Source: a virus. Taken from it: DNA of 64,000 nucleotides. Made by a program: the position numbers and the translations under genes. Positions 36,543 through 46,311 of this stretch are shown here, one piece after another. Position 1 is the first letter of the stretch. Each line of letters starts with the position of its first letter. The DNA lies in IMG/VR virus record IMGVR_UViG_3300042563_003347, positions 24,798-88,797 of that record. One strand, written 5' to 3'. The notes under the pieces are model-generated. The model was not told the DNA's origin. It did not search any database and saw nothing but the letters and a program-made list of their open reading frames with translations.

Positions 36543-36640
36543 TTATAAATGAAAGGGTCTCTTTTGCGTAGCTCTTTGAGTTTCTTGCGGTAACGATATT
36601 CCAGGGAGATTCTTGCCCATAATTTTTTTAGCCAGTTCAT
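36539..36640 (-). CDS. 33-aa basic peptide
   Basis: MNWLKKLWARISLEYRYRKK followed by LKELRKRDPFIYK: a basic amphipathic helix and a short conserved-looking RDPFIYK tail. Peptides of this type turn up in several tailed phages; role unknown. AAGGAAAT ribosome site; ATGA overlaps with both neighbours. Confidence 0.65.
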   Translation of the reverse strand: MNWLKKLWARISLEYRYRKKLKELRKRDPFIYK

Positions 36641-37674
36641 GTTAATTTCCTTATCTGCTGTAGATCATAGTCAGGATCACTCCAGCGATACTGGTATGTG
36701 GTCTGTGCCATGCTAGTACTTATTCTATAAACGTCTTGATGCTGCGACAACTGTGCCCATATTTCTCGGTAATCTACTGTGCCAAAACTGCGAACTAGAT
36801 CCACTTGTGCCACTCTAGGATGCCCAATTGTTAGAGATTTATCTTCAGGATCAAAGTTGTTGTCTATTAGCCAGGCACGAAAGTCTTTGAGTGATGCAAT
36901 CTGCCACAGGAATGATCCAGGATTGTTGGCCCATTCTATATCAAAATCTCCAGCTGCTTGAGTTTGGGATTTCAGTGTACTGGTCACAAGTTCGCTTACA
37001 CGACTGTCTCTGCCTTCGTCTGTGAACACTTCCCAATGATGTTTGCCCACAGCTTTGTTCACTCCTACATATACGCCGCCCAGGGATCTATTGATAGTTT
37101 CTATTCCAAACAGTTCATAATCTTCATCTGACAGTTCAAAGCGTGGTGCTGCCAACCAGCACATCAACTGTGACGGACGTTGCCATTCAGGCGCTATTTT
37201 CAACATACGATTGCTTAATACCAAACTTTCTAGTTCGTGACACAGCAAATTTAATTGACGTATGTGCCAACGAGTTGTGTCATTGGCTGCTGTGTAATAC
37301 GGGCTCATGGCACCCGACACACCTTGTAGGTCTTCAAAATATTTGTGCAACTGATTTAGGTGGGTATGATTGATCCCAAGACTCGCATCAATTGTGTTGG
37401 CAGGTGTAAAAAAGTCTTGTATGACATATCCTAGATTGGCTGAATTAACAGCATGTATACTGCGATTGAGTTGTGTGCAGATGTATTCGTGGTTGCGATC
37501 ACTCTCTGCCCAGCCCAACCAGCAATAGTTCTTTTCCAGATGATTTTGATTCTGAATTAGCTGATTCAATGCTGCCAGCCATTTGCGTGAGAGACTGTTG
37601 TCTTCTACGTCAATATACACTGACAGCTCTTGATTGTCCGTGCTTCTTAGGTCCATCTGGATAGTATCAAGCAT
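36637..37674 (-). CDS. protein of unknown function in the radical SAM operon (345 aa)
   Basis: Soluble, aromatic protein (YCWLGWAESDRNHEYICTQ, SLGGVYVGVNKAVGKHHWEV, WIDNNFDPEDKSLTIGHPR-like end). No cysteine cluster, membrane segment or nucleotide motif. Position between the carbamoyltransferase and six radical SAM genes, with overlaps on both sides, indicates a role in the same pathway, perhaps as an accessory or acceptor-recognition protein. Confidence 0.7.
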   Translation of the reverse strand: MLDTIQMDLRSTDNQELSVYIDVEDNSLSRKWLAALNQLIQNQNHLEKNYCWLGWAESDRNHEYICTQLNRSIHAVNSANLGYVIQDFFTPANTIDASLGINHTHLNQLHKYFEDLQGVSGAMSPYYTAANDTTRWHIRQLNLLCHELESLVLSNRMLKIAPEWQRPSQLMCWLAAPRFELSDEDYELFGIETINRSLGGVYVGVNKAVGKHHWEVFTDEGRDSRVSELVTSTLKSQTQAAGDFDIEWANNPGSFLWQIASLKDFRAWLIDNNFDPEDKSLTIGHPRVAQVDLVRSFGTVDYREIWAQLSQHQDVYRISTSMAQTTYQYRWSDPDYDLQQIRKLT

Positions 37675-38950
37675 GTTGGTTCCACCATTCTAGCACCGCG
37701 GGCCTTGCTGACAAAATATCAGCCATGGACGTTGATGATTTGCGTATGCTTTCTAATTGTAACACTCTAGCCCGACCTTTAGCAACTCCTTGAGCATGGG
37801 TATCTGGCCATTGTTGTTCAAACGTGGGGCGTGATTTCAATTGCATCAGCACATCACGCATGGCGCCTGAACTGGCTTCAATCAGTTCATCCAGCCAGGG
37901 ATGCAGCAGATTTTTGGGCAGGGCCAATGGGCTCATCACAATATCTGGGCCAAAACTAAACACCACTTTGGCCAGCAATTGCACACCCAGTTCTTGAGCC
38001 AGTTGCTGTATGGCCAGGACCTGTGTCATGCCCGGCAGGGTCAGTGTAAAGTCTATGCGCATCTGTCGCGGATTTGAACTGTGTTTTAATCCTTGACGGA
38101 AGTTTGCAAGCCAGGTGTTGTAGTCAAGCCCTGTTCGGATGTATTCTCCTGTGGCACCTGTACCGTCCAGACTTGCGCATATTTGCCAATCACGAATATG
38201 AGCCAGTATATCACCAAATAGATTGCGCCCACCATAGTCAACTCTGCTAAGATTGGTATTATACCTTGCATATACTCGACCTCCGTCATTTAATTCAACA
38301 ATACGAGCCATGTAACGCCAGTGCTGTTCGTACATCAGCGGTTCACCGCCGACCCAGTACACTTCTTCCACACGATGTTGTTCCACAGCGTCCGAGAATT
38401 CTTTTTCAATCTGACTGTCCTGGAATGCAGAAATCTCTTGACGAATCTCAGGCTGCATCCATGCATTTTTGGGATTAGTCCAGTCAATCATGTGGTGTTG
38501 TCGTTGTTCACTTTCCCATGCACTAGATAACATGTCACCACATGTTCTACACTTGAAGTTGCACAGGTTGCTGAAACGATAGTCCCAGCTTACGGGTTGC
38601 ATTGTGGTGCTGCCGTCTGGGGCAGTACTGCTGATTACTTCGGGCAACTTGTGACTGAACAGGTGTTCAAAATAGGTACGATACACATCAGTGTTCAACA
38701 ACTGATCGTTGCACACTTCACACTCGGACAGGGTTTCTCCAGCCAACATGCGTCTACGCACACCGCGCATGTGTTCACCATTCCAGTGCTGTTCAAGTGT
38801 GATAGGAATATACCGGCCTGTACCTGCGGCCGTGTCTATGTACTGAGCAAAGTTCTGCGCAGGTTCTCGACTGGCACAGCACATTCTACGTTCAGTTTGC
38901 GGGCTAAGATAGGTGTGTGTCCACGGAGCAAGACACAAGGAACTAGCCAT
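37667..38950 (-). CDS. radical SAM protein with N-terminal cysteine-rich region, member 1
   Basis: 427 residues. Before the core come C6-LAPWTH, C24-C25 and C77-x2-C80, an auxiliary-cluster layout resembling a twitch/SPASM half-domain moved to the N-terminus. Core motif C130-x3-C134-x2-C137 (CNFKCRTC) binds the SAM cluster; WVGGEPLMYEQH is the GGE motif. Such enzymes oxidise or epimerise peptides or sugars. ATG 38950 is chosen; the frame extends to a TTG (38965) inside the upstream gene. Overlaps its neighbours by 8 bases each side. Confidence 0.87.
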   Translation of the reverse strand: MASSLCLAPWTHTYLSPQTERRMCCASREPAQNFAQYIDTAAGTGRYIPITLEQHWNGEHMRGVRRRMLAGETLSECEVCNDQLLNTDVYRTYFEHLFSHKLPEVISSTAPDGSTTMQPVSWDYRFSNLCNFKCRTCGDMLSSAWESEQRQHHMIDWTNPKNAWMQPEIRQEISAFQDSQIEKEFSDAVEQHRVEEVYWVGGEPLMYEQHWRYMARIVELNDGGRVYARYNTNLSRVDYGGRNLFGDILAHIRDWQICASLDGTGATGEYIRTGLDYNTWLANFRQGLKHSSNPRQMRIDFTLTLPGMTQVLAIQQLAQELGVQLLAKVVFSFGPDIVMSPLALPKNLLHPWLDELIEASSGAMRDVLMQLKSRPTFEQQWPDTHAQGVAKGRARVLQLESIRKSSTSMADILSARPAVLEWWNQHA

Positions 38951-40157
38951 TGAACTTGTACTCAATCAACTGTGCCATTTCGGGCGCCACCGCGGCAAAG
39001 TCTTGATTTCTTTTGCGGTCTAGGTCTGCTATTTTCATTCGGGTCATAAAGCCGTCGGTGCTGGCGCCACCATTCATGAAGTCTACTATTCGTGCAAACT
39101 CTTCACGATACAGGGGCGGCACATCTGCTGTGCGTAAGTGTTCAGTAATGCCGGCCTTGACAGTGTCAGGCAGTGTGGCAATACTAAAGTACCAGGCGTC
39201 ATGCATCATGTTCCAGTACACAAAGTCAAACTTCTGCCGTGCTATCCAATGTGCCAACTCATTGATGTAGCGCACGTTGAATATGTTCACAGTCGAACAA
39301 CACTGCAACTGAATGTTGGGCATTTGATCTTTGAGATATTGAAAACTTGTGATTGTGTCCAGGACCACTGCCCAGTCAGCATTGGTGCGCTGGTATTCAA
39401 ATCTTTCTCCAATGTCATCTATACTAAAAGCAATTTCCACAGTCTTAAAATGTTTCCAAATGTCTGGACCTCGCTCGGGCCATTGTGTGCCATTGGTGTT
39501 GTAGTGTATTTCAACTTGATGTGCAATACCACGATCAATGATGCCTTGTAACATGTCAAAGTGTTCGTTGATCATAAACGGCTCGCCGCCAGTGAATTCA
39601 ATATAGCGTATGTCTGTCAGCACCGTGTCAATTTGGCTCCAGAATTGCTCATTTTCTCGGGGCCAGGCGCCGGCGCGCAGCATTTGATATGCATGAGAGC
39701 TTTTTTGTTCTTCGCGTGGCATGAAGTTCAATTCTTCTGTGGCAAACTGGCTTGAACTCCAAGGGCCACATATACGACATTTTAGATTGCAGATGTTGCC
39801 CAGTTTAAGATCCAGGAACATCAAGGGCTTGGCGTTAGTGGTCCAGTCCTGATCAGGCAGCATGTGTTTGAGTCTGTTCAAGGTGTGTATGCGTTTGCTG
39901 TCACGTCCTGCACGTTCTTCATTCCAGCACTTGCGGCATGTCTGCGGCTTTTCCTCTGCAAGAAACTGTGCTCTAAGATTGCGCATGTGATTTGAGTTCT
40001 GAATGTCTTGGAAATTGGCCGTGCTCAATTTGAACTTTTGTCCAGAATTGTCTACTATTTCATCATCGGCCAGGCAGCAGGGTCGTACAGTACCAATGGG
40101 ACTGGCTTCCAGACTAACCCAGGGTAATACACAGAATTTATCGTGTGGCAAATTCAT
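38943..40157 (-). CDS. radical SAM protein with N-terminal cysteine-rich region, member 2
   Basis: 404 residues. C9-VLPWVS, C27-C28, C74-x2-C77-W, then core C123-x3-C127-x2-C130 (CNLKCRIC) and FTGGEPFMINEH. Same architecture as members 1 and 3 but clearly diverged, so a different substrate position is likely. ATGA-type overlap with member 3. Confidence 0.88.
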   Translation of the reverse strand: MNLPHDKFCVLPWVSLEASPIGTVRPCCLADDEIVDNSGQKFKLSTANFQDIQNSNHMRNLRAQFLAEEKPQTCRKCWNEERAGRDSKRIHTLNRLKHMLPDQDWTTNAKPLMFLDLKLGNICNLKCRICGPWSSSQFATEELNFMPREEQKSSHAYQMLRAGAWPRENEQFWSQIDTVLTDIRYIEFTGGEPFMINEHFDMLQGIIDRGIAHQVEIHYNTNGTQWPERGPDIWKHFKTVEIAFSIDDIGERFEYQRTNADWAVVLDTITSFQYLKDQMPNIQLQCCSTVNIFNVRYINELAHWIARQKFDFVYWNMMHDAWYFSIATLPDTVKAGITEHLRTADVPPLYREEFARIVDFMNGGASTDGFMTRMKIADLDRKRNQDFAAVAPEMAQLIEYKFNG

Positions 40158-41413
40158 TTCAGCGCCCTTAATTCAGGAATTACGTCTAGGATATTTTCTT
40201 TTCTAATAGCGTCTAGCTCGTGTGTTTTGCGCCAGAATGTGTCTATTAGTTGTGTGTTGTCTGTGGCTGTCATAAAGGTGATAGCACTTTCAAAACCTTG
40301 TGTGGCTCGCTGTAATGGATCTTGGCCGCGAAGCCATTCAATGTGTTCGCGATACCGAGCCATCAATGACCCTTTGTACGCAGCAGGCGCAATGTCTATT
40401 CTATAGTGCAGGGGATCTTGCAAGATATTTACATTTAAATCCTGCGCTCGAATAAGTCCTTTCGCAACCCAGTCACGATGAAAGTCCGGCAAGTGCCATG
40501 CATTCATAATGCTAAGAGTAGGGCTGACATAAAAGTCCACCTCGGGACAGATTGACAGCATGTCTCTACGATTTTGTTCTACCACAGTCCAGTCTGTGCC
40601 TTTGCGTATGTATTCAGCACGTGGCCCTTGTCCGTCCAGGCTGGCGCCCACTGCAACTGAATCAAACTGTTTCCAGTATTCAAATACACTACGGCCTTTT
40701 AGGTCAGTGTGCGTAAAGTTGGTGTTGTAGATCAAGCGTACATCAAAGCGTTTTCTCCTGACCAGCTCGTCTAGGATTCGATAGTGTTCTTCCATCAGCA
40801 AGGGTTCGCCGCCTGCAAAGTAGATTTGCTCAACATAGTCTAGATGCGGTTCCAACTGAGTCCACATGTCTGTTTCTGTGCGGCCAGCATAGTTGAGAAC
40901 TGTGTTATTGAGCTTCCAGGCAGGTCCTGCTAGTTTAGCTTGATCTTGATACCACTGACTACTGAATATGTGGCCGCAGCTACGACATTTTAGGTTGCAA
41001 AGATTGCTGAAACGAATATCCCAGTAGGTCATTTCAAAAGGATTAGCTTCTAGCTTTTTGATCTGATGTCCGTGATGTTTGTTGGCACTTCGACGTCCCG
41101 AAAAGAATCCTGATTCTTCTTGTTCATAACAGCGTGTGCAAGCTGCATTGGGTGTTTCACTCAGCATGTCAGCTCGTAGGCGTTGCATAGGAACATCAGT
41201 CCATATTTCTTCCAGGGTATTCTCACGACAATTGCCCACTTGCCCCACACCCATTTCAGCATGACAGCAAGGATATGCTTCCCCTGTGGGGTATGCATGT
41301 AAATGAATCCAAGGATAGATACAAAATGTCTTGGAATCTTTTAAAAGAAATCGCTCACGCTCGGACAATTCCGTAGCACGTACCAGATCTGTGCTGTTGT
41401 AATTATAGGTCAT
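40154..41413 (-). CDS. radical SAM protein with N-terminal cysteine-rich region, member 3
   Basis: 419 residues. C31-IYPWIH, C49-C50, C92-x2-C95, core C139-x3-C143-x2-C146 (CNLKCRSC), FAGGEPLLMEEH. An additional N-terminal helix of 25 residues precedes the first cysteine. Overlaps member 4 by 11 bases. Confidence 0.88.
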   Translation of the reverse strand: MTYNYNSTDLVRATELSERERFLLKDSKTFCIYPWIHLHAYPTGEAYPCCHAEMGVGQVGNCRENTLEEIWTDVPMQRLRADMLSETPNAACTRCYEQEESGFFSGRRSANKHHGHQIKKLEANPFEMTYWDIRFSNLCNLKCRSCGHIFSSQWYQDQAKLAGPAWKLNNTVLNYAGRTETDMWTQLEPHLDYVEQIYFAGGEPLLMEEHYRILDELVRRKRFDVRLIYNTNFTHTDLKGRSVFEYWKQFDSVAVGASLDGQGPRAEYIRKGTDWTVVEQNRRDMLSICPEVDFYVSPTLSIMNAWHLPDFHRDWVAKGLIRAQDLNVNILQDPLHYRIDIAPAAYKGSLMARYREHIEWLRGQDPLQRATQGFESAITFMTATDNTQLIDTFWRKTHELDAIRKENILDVIPELRALK

Positions 41414-42740
41414 TGTACCATTCTTTTAGTTCAGGAAATGCTGTGACAAAATCTTTTCCACGACGTTGATCATACTGCTGATAAAACTGTTTGAAGTCAT
41501 TCAGTAACTTGGGCTGTTCAAATGCATCCGAATGCGGCGTTTTGACCACGTCCAGGTAATCTATTAGACGCTGGGTATGATTTATTTCATGCTCATGCAG
41601 ACACGGGTTGTCACGATTTCGATACAGCCATTCTTCAAGTACTACTCTGTAGCCAGTTCGAATGTGTTCGGGCAACACCAGGGCCGACTGAAAGCTGGGA
41701 AAGCGTAGAATGTTCAATGTAAAATTAACTCTTTCGCGACCATAAACTTGTTTTAATTTAAGTAACTGGTACAATAAATCAGGAAGTTGTTCCAAACAAA
41801 GAGCATTGATTGTACACATACAATGCACAGCTTTTATATGATCATGTTCTAGTAGCTCTTGTACATTGTGCATCCAGAGATCGTAGTCAAGCCCATCACG
41901 AATATACTCAGCTTGTTGATCCACACTCTCCATGCTGGTGTATATCTCTAGGTGTGGGATATCTCGGACTCGTTCAATAAACTCCTGCAGCTTGATGCGA
42001 TCCATACCCAGATTTGAGTTGATCGCCAGGCGGGTAGAGCTTTTGTTTTTGTTTGTTTTGAACCAATCGATCAGCTTCCAGGTCTCTCCTGACATTAGCG
42101 GTTCACCGCCGGTGATTCTTAGCTCTTGAAGAGTCCGGTGAAGATCTGTTTCCCACCACTTAAAGAACGCTTCAACGTAGGGATTAGTTTCGCCAAACTT
42201 GTATAGTTGAGCACTATCGTGAGTGTGAGTAAAGTGGTTACGCCCATCAGACACCAGGTGCTCATAGGCACCATGCTTTCGGATATCATTAACCCATGTG
42301 CTACTGAAAGCAGGGTTACAATAGCTACAAGCAAATTGGCAAGTGCGGTCGAATGCAATTTCAAGTGTGCGTAAATTGATGTCTTGATCAGGTGGAGTTT
42401 CATATGCTTCTTTCAGTGTGTTAATGGGATAAATCTTGCTCTTGTACACGCGGTCGCTCACAGCGTCTCGACCCATGTCTTCAATCTTCCAGCAGTATTC
42501 GCAACCTGCAGGACGCTCGCCTGCAATCATCTTGCGACGGTCTTCTTTCTTCTGAACAGTATTGTGCAGCAGCCTAGGGTTGATACTGACTTTATCTTTG
42601 TCGACCAAATGAGCTGGCGGGTGATGACAACTTGTGGTCTGTCCACTTCCTAACCAAATGGTAGCATTGTACCATTTCGCTGCACAAAAACTGTCACTCA
42701 GTGGGTCTAGCACTGTGCGTTTAAATTCTAGATCATTCAT
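41403..42740 (-). CDS. radical SAM protein, KW/CHHPP subtype, member 4
   Basis: 445 residues. The N-terminal region differs from members 1-3: C19-AAKWYN, C38-HHPP, C80-x2-C83-W, then core C134-x3-C138-x2-C141 (CQFACSYC) and ITGGEPLMSGET. The CHHPP segment replaces the CC pair, suggesting another auxiliary cluster or metal ligand set. Same subtype as member 5. Overlaps the GT-like gene upstream by 8 bases. Confidence 0.87.
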   Translation of the reverse strand: MNDLEFKRTVLDPLSDSFCAAKWYNATIWLGSGQTTSCHHPPAHLVDKDKVSINPRLLHNTVQKKEDRRKMIAGERPAGCEYCWKIEDMGRDAVSDRVYKSKIYPINTLKEAYETPPDQDINLRTLEIAFDRTCQFACSYCNPAFSSTWVNDIRKHGAYEHLVSDGRNHFTHTHDSAQLYKFGETNPYVEAFFKWWETDLHRTLQELRITGGEPLMSGETWKLIDWFKTNKNKSSTRLAINSNLGMDRIKLQEFIERVRDIPHLEIYTSMESVDQQAEYIRDGLDYDLWMHNVQELLEHDHIKAVHCMCTINALCLEQLPDLLYQLLKLKQVYGRERVNFTLNILRFPSFQSALVLPEHIRTGYRVVLEEWLYRNRDNPCLHEHEINHTQRLIDYLDVVKTPHSDAFEQPKLLNDFKQFYQQYDQRRGKDFVTAFPELKEWYNDL

Positions 42741-43842
42741 TTAGATATGTTATTAAATTCTGTGGGAGACGGTTTCGTTCACGAGCATTGTGTTCGCGCA
42801 GGTGTTGATAATTGTATTTACACACCTCTCGAGCAGCAGTCAAGAAACTGCTAGCACCATTATAGCATATATCTTTGACTGTTGCAACCACGGCGTCAGC
42901 CCGATCCTGTGCGTTGTCTATCATGTCAAATGATTCATCAATCAGATGGCCAAAGGTTTGAAATCCTGCATTCCGTAGATCTCGATAGTAGCCTGTGTTA
43001 GCAGCCACTACAAATGGATGACACATGATCATGGGCTTCCAGATTTTTTCTGTTCTGAATGAGTGGGGGTAATCAAAAATGGTTTCTGTTACTAGGCTAA
43101 AACATGTGTCCATGTATGCCTGCGGATTGACAATGGCGTCACCCCAGGTATTGCCAAACAATTCATGCTTGACAAATCCTGAATTCAAACTGGCCTTGAG
43201 ATTGGGCCTGGCACGAGGTATTTCATATTCCGGGGGCAGCAGTCTAACGTGTTCTAGTTTGGCTGTTTGCAGCACAGACGTAAACTCCATTTCAACCTGA
43301 CTGCCCAAATTGGTCCACAGTGCATCTCTCAACAGATCCTGACTGCGTAGTGCATCTATTAGATACTTGCGATGTGGTCTGAGGCGTCCATTTAGAAACA
43401 AAAATTCATAGCGTTTGACTGGATCAGCAAACACATCTGACTCGGCTGCCGCTAGATTTTCAGTGTATTCTACTATGTTACTAAAGTAACAGTCTGTGCT
43501 GAGTTCATGAAACCCTGCTTCTAGATTGCCACTGGCGATCATGCGTATGTTGCGATTCTGCACCAGCTCAGTGATTCTCAGTCTTGAGAGCTGTAGTTTG
43601 ATTGTTTCAGATCCTTCGGCAGGATTACAAAACACAATGCGTCCCGGGTGTTGGCGTGCTAGGTCAGTGATTGACTGCCAGTTTTCTTTCAATACCACAC
43701 GCCCTACAATATAAAACTTGTTGGGATCAAAGGTTACTGATTTCCAGTCCCAGAAGCTTTCCACAGCATAGGGCTTTAATAAATCCCATACTTCAGCCCA
43801 TTCGTCCACTACTATGTTATGCGGCCCTAGCATGATACTCAC
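42733..43842 (-). CDS. glycosyltransferase-like protein, TEKTFKP family member 3 (diverged)
   Basis: 369 residues. SLVTETIFDYPHSFRTEKIW, KPMIMCHPFVVAANTGYYRD and NAGFQTFGHLIDESFDMID parallel the C-terminal block of the 31751 and 32856 products. Inserted between two radical SAM genes, so modification and sugar transfer appear linked. The start is GTG 43842 or ATG 43833; both overlap the upstream gene. Confidence 0.68.
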   Translation of the reverse strand: MSIMLGPHNIVVDEWAEVWDLLKPYAVESFWDWKSVTFDPNKFYIVGRVVLKENWQSITDLARQHPGRIVFCNPAEGSETIKLQLSRLRITELVQNRNIRMIASGNLEAGFHELSTDCYFSNIVEYTENLAAAESDVFADPVKRYEFLFLNGRLRPHRKYLIDALRSQDLLRDALWTNLGSQVEMEFTSVLQTAKLEHVRLLPPEYEIPRARPNLKASLNSGFVKHELFGNTWGDAIVNPQAYMDTCFSLVTETIFDYPHSFRTEKIWKPMIMCHPFVVAANTGYYRDLRNAGFQTFGHLIDESFDMIDNAQDRADAVVATVKDICYNGASSFLTAAREVCKYNYQHLREHNARERNRLPQNLITYLNE

Positions 43843-45217
43843 ATTCTGCCCACCATGACTTCATTTCAGGAAAGGTCTTCAAGAAGTTGGTGCCACGCCG
43901 ACGATCATGTTCACTAAAGAAACGCCAAAAGTCTGCTTTGGCAACACTATGATCTTTGTCCTGTCCCGCTCGCATCCAGGCTATGTCTCGGTCCAGTCGA
44001 CTGAGTTCGTAGTCTTTGAATCCTTGAAACGGTGTTTCGGCCGTTTCAATTTGACGTACCATCCAGGCCCACAAATGCTCCAGTTTGTCAGCATAGGGTT
44101 CAGGAAGAATCTGCAGACTCTGCCAGGCTGGCTCACGCAGCACAGGAGTATCAAACCACACACGCTGATAGGTCTTGCTGTAGGTTTTTCTCAGACCCAG
44201 AATGCCAGCAAACAAGTTTTCCAGACTTGGTACACTGAGATTGTTCATTGTGACAATAAATGTCAGACTTGAGTAATTGGGAACTTCAGTTAAGAATTGA
44301 TTTACTCGGTCCCACAGCAGATCAAAGTCCAGGCCATGCCGTATGTATTCTGCTTGAGCTCCCCAGGTGTCTAGACTCACGTACTGCATGAAATGTTCTA
44401 TGCGTCCATCGCATAGCTGTTTCACATAGGACAGATACTTTTGCCAGGACTTTTCATCCACACTAAAGTTTGACGTGACATTTAGGTGCAGTTTAGCACT
44501 GGGGTTGGCCAGCACATAGTCAAATACTCGGTAAGTGTTCTTGTCAAGAAGTGGCTCGCCGCCAGTCATACGGAAGTGTTCCAGTTCGGGGTATAACGTG
44601 GGCCACCAAGACCAGAAGGCATCTACATAGGGATTGTGATCACGGGCAGGAATAGGACGATTACGGCCGGTAAAGTGACCAGGATCGTTATGCACAGTGC
44701 TAGTAGGATATCCGCCATGTCGATCGACTTCTTGTTGCCAGCTTGAACTAAACTGCGGGCTGCAATAGCTGCAAGACAAGTTACAAGCATTATTAAAATT
44801 AACTTCCACATAACTAGGTATGGCATCCTCATCTCCTGTTGATTGGGTAATTACTGAATAATCTTTGGCTGCCCAGGGTTCACCTGATCTATAGTGTCTA
44901 TCACTCAGCTTGTCATGTGCTTCCATGTTCCAGCAATAGCTGCACTCTGCAGGTTTGGTGCCTGCTAGCATGAGTTTGCGCTGCGATTTTTTAAACGGTG
45001 TATTGTGCAATGCACTTGGATTGCGGCCAATATCTTCTATGGGTATTTGGTGTAAAGGTGGATGATAGCATGAGTTGTTGAGCCCTGTGGGCAGGTGTAG
45101 GCTAACTTGTTTCCATTTAGCCAAGCACAAGGCAGGTCCCAGATCAGCCTGCATTTTTTCTGCGGCTGTTAGGAAATGACTTTTGTTGTCAGTAGTTTCA
45201 TCGCCTTTGTTACTCAT
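43817..45217 (-). CDS. radical SAM protein, KW/CHHPP subtype, member 5
   Basis: 466 residues. C31-LAKWKQ, C50-YHPP, C92-x2-C95-W, core C145-x3-C149-x2-C152 (CNLSCSYC), RMTGGEPLLDKNT. Closest to member 4. Longest of the set; the first 20 residues are polar. Overlaps member 6 by 8 bases. Confidence 0.87.
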   Translation of the reverse strand: MSNKGDETTDNKSHFLTAAEKMQADLGPALCLAKWKQVSLHLPTGLNNSCYHPPLHQIPIEDIGRNPSALHNTPFKKSQRKLMLAGTKPAECSYCWNMEAHDKLSDRHYRSGEPWAAKDYSVITQSTGDEDAIPSYVEVNFNNACNLSCSYCSPQFSSSWQQEVDRHGGYPTSTVHNDPGHFTGRNRPIPARDHNPYVDAFWSWWPTLYPELEHFRMTGGEPLLDKNTYRVFDYVLANPSAKLHLNVTSNFSVDEKSWQKYLSYVKQLCDGRIEHFMQYVSLDTWGAQAEYIRHGLDFDLLWDRVNQFLTEVPNYSSLTFIVTMNNLSVPSLENLFAGILGLRKTYSKTYQRVWFDTPVLREPAWQSLQILPEPYADKLEHLWAWMVRQIETAETPFQGFKDYELSRLDRDIAWMRAGQDKDHSVAKADFWRFFSEHDRRRGTNFLKTFPEMKSWWAECEYHARAA

Positions 45218-46310
45218 ATTCGTAATTTCGTAAAATGTTATCTACTGCAATTGATTTAAACGGTAATAGTTCAAATAATTTTTCTCCGCGCAAGTTGTCT
45301 AATAGCAATACGTGCGAAATAGTTTGCTGAAATAAAAATTGATTGCGATTGTTATTAATCAAATTTTTAATATGTTGTACAATTTTTTTGTCTATAGGGT
45401 AACTGGATTCAATGTTGGTGATTTTTTCCAGGGCTAGAGATTTTAATTCGTCTGGAATTACGTCTATTGCTAGATAGTCAGGACCTGTCAGTATAATTGG
45501 TTCAACAGTAATGTTGTTTGACCAAGCATATTTGTATAATTCATCAACAAACCACATGTTTAAAATACTCACCACAGGTGCCAACACGACTGTGATATTT
45601 GATTTTTGTGACACTAATATCAAATGTGTTAAATTAAATTTTATTTTTTCCCAGCTTGTACCAGATCTAATATATTCTAATGGGGCGCCTACTGCGTCAA
45701 TGCTACATCGTACTCTGACATTTTTAAATTGTTTCCAAATGTCAATAACATTTTTATCTTTGTATTTTATTGTAGTCAAATTGGTATTATAAACCAACGA
45801 TATGCTATTAGATTTCCCACTATCAATCAATTCCTCAAGCAGGTCCCAGTGTTCTCTGTTAATCAGTGGTTCTCCACCTGTAAAATACATCCAATGCAAT
45901 GAATCAGTGATTAGTATATCTTTGTAATCAGTTATGTCTTGCTGTTGTATTGACGGAAATTTGTCAAGTTCTTCCGCCCATTGACTGCTAAAATGTGGGC
46001 CGCAGTATCTACATTTTAAATTACAAAGATTAGTATTTCTGATATCAACAAACTGCAACCCAGGAGCCGATGTCACTGTACTATCAAATGATTTTCTATA
46101 GCTTGGTAGTCCATGATATTCTGCCACCGAACATGTATTACACGGGTGGTCCGGCGGGCAGTCTTGAGTCTTTAAATCTGCAAATCTGTCAGGATTTGAT
46201 AATTCTGATATGGGTTTTAGATAATCTGCGGCAATTTGACAGCAAGGTCCAATTTTCCCATTGGGGAAAACAGTAACTCCATGATCAATAGCGGCACAAT
46301 TCCAGGTCAT
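45210..46310 (-). CDS. radical SAM protein with N-terminal cysteine-rich region, member 6 (AT-rich)
   Basis: 366 residues. C5, C23-C24, C57-x2-C60, core C96-x3-C100-x2-C103 (CNLKCRYC), YFTGGEPLINREH. Shortest member. Much more AT-rich than its neighbours (many AAA, ATT, TTA codons), pointing to separate acquisition. ATG 46310 is chosen: AGAAGG lies eight bases upstream and the first conserved cysteine follows; the frame open to 46367 merely overlaps the upstream gene. Confidence 0.87.
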   Translation of the reverse strand: MTWNCAAIDHGVTVFPNGKIGPCCQIAADYLKPISELSNPDRFADLKTQDCPPDHPCNTCSVAEYHGLPSYRKSFDSTVTSAPGLQFVDIRNTNLCNLKCRYCGPHFSSQWAEELDKFPSIQQQDITDYKDILITDSLHWMYFTGGEPLINREHWDLLEELIDSGKSNSISLVYNTNLTTIKYKDKNVIDIWKQFKNVRVRCSIDAVGAPLEYIRSGTSWEKIKFNLTHLILVSQKSNITVVLAPVVSILNMWFVDELYKYAWSNNITVEPIILTGPDYLAIDVIPDELKSLALEKITNIESSYPIDKKIVQHIKNLINNNRNQFLFQQTISHVLLLDNLRGEKLFELLPFKSIAVDNILRNYEYE

Positions 46311-46311
46311 A

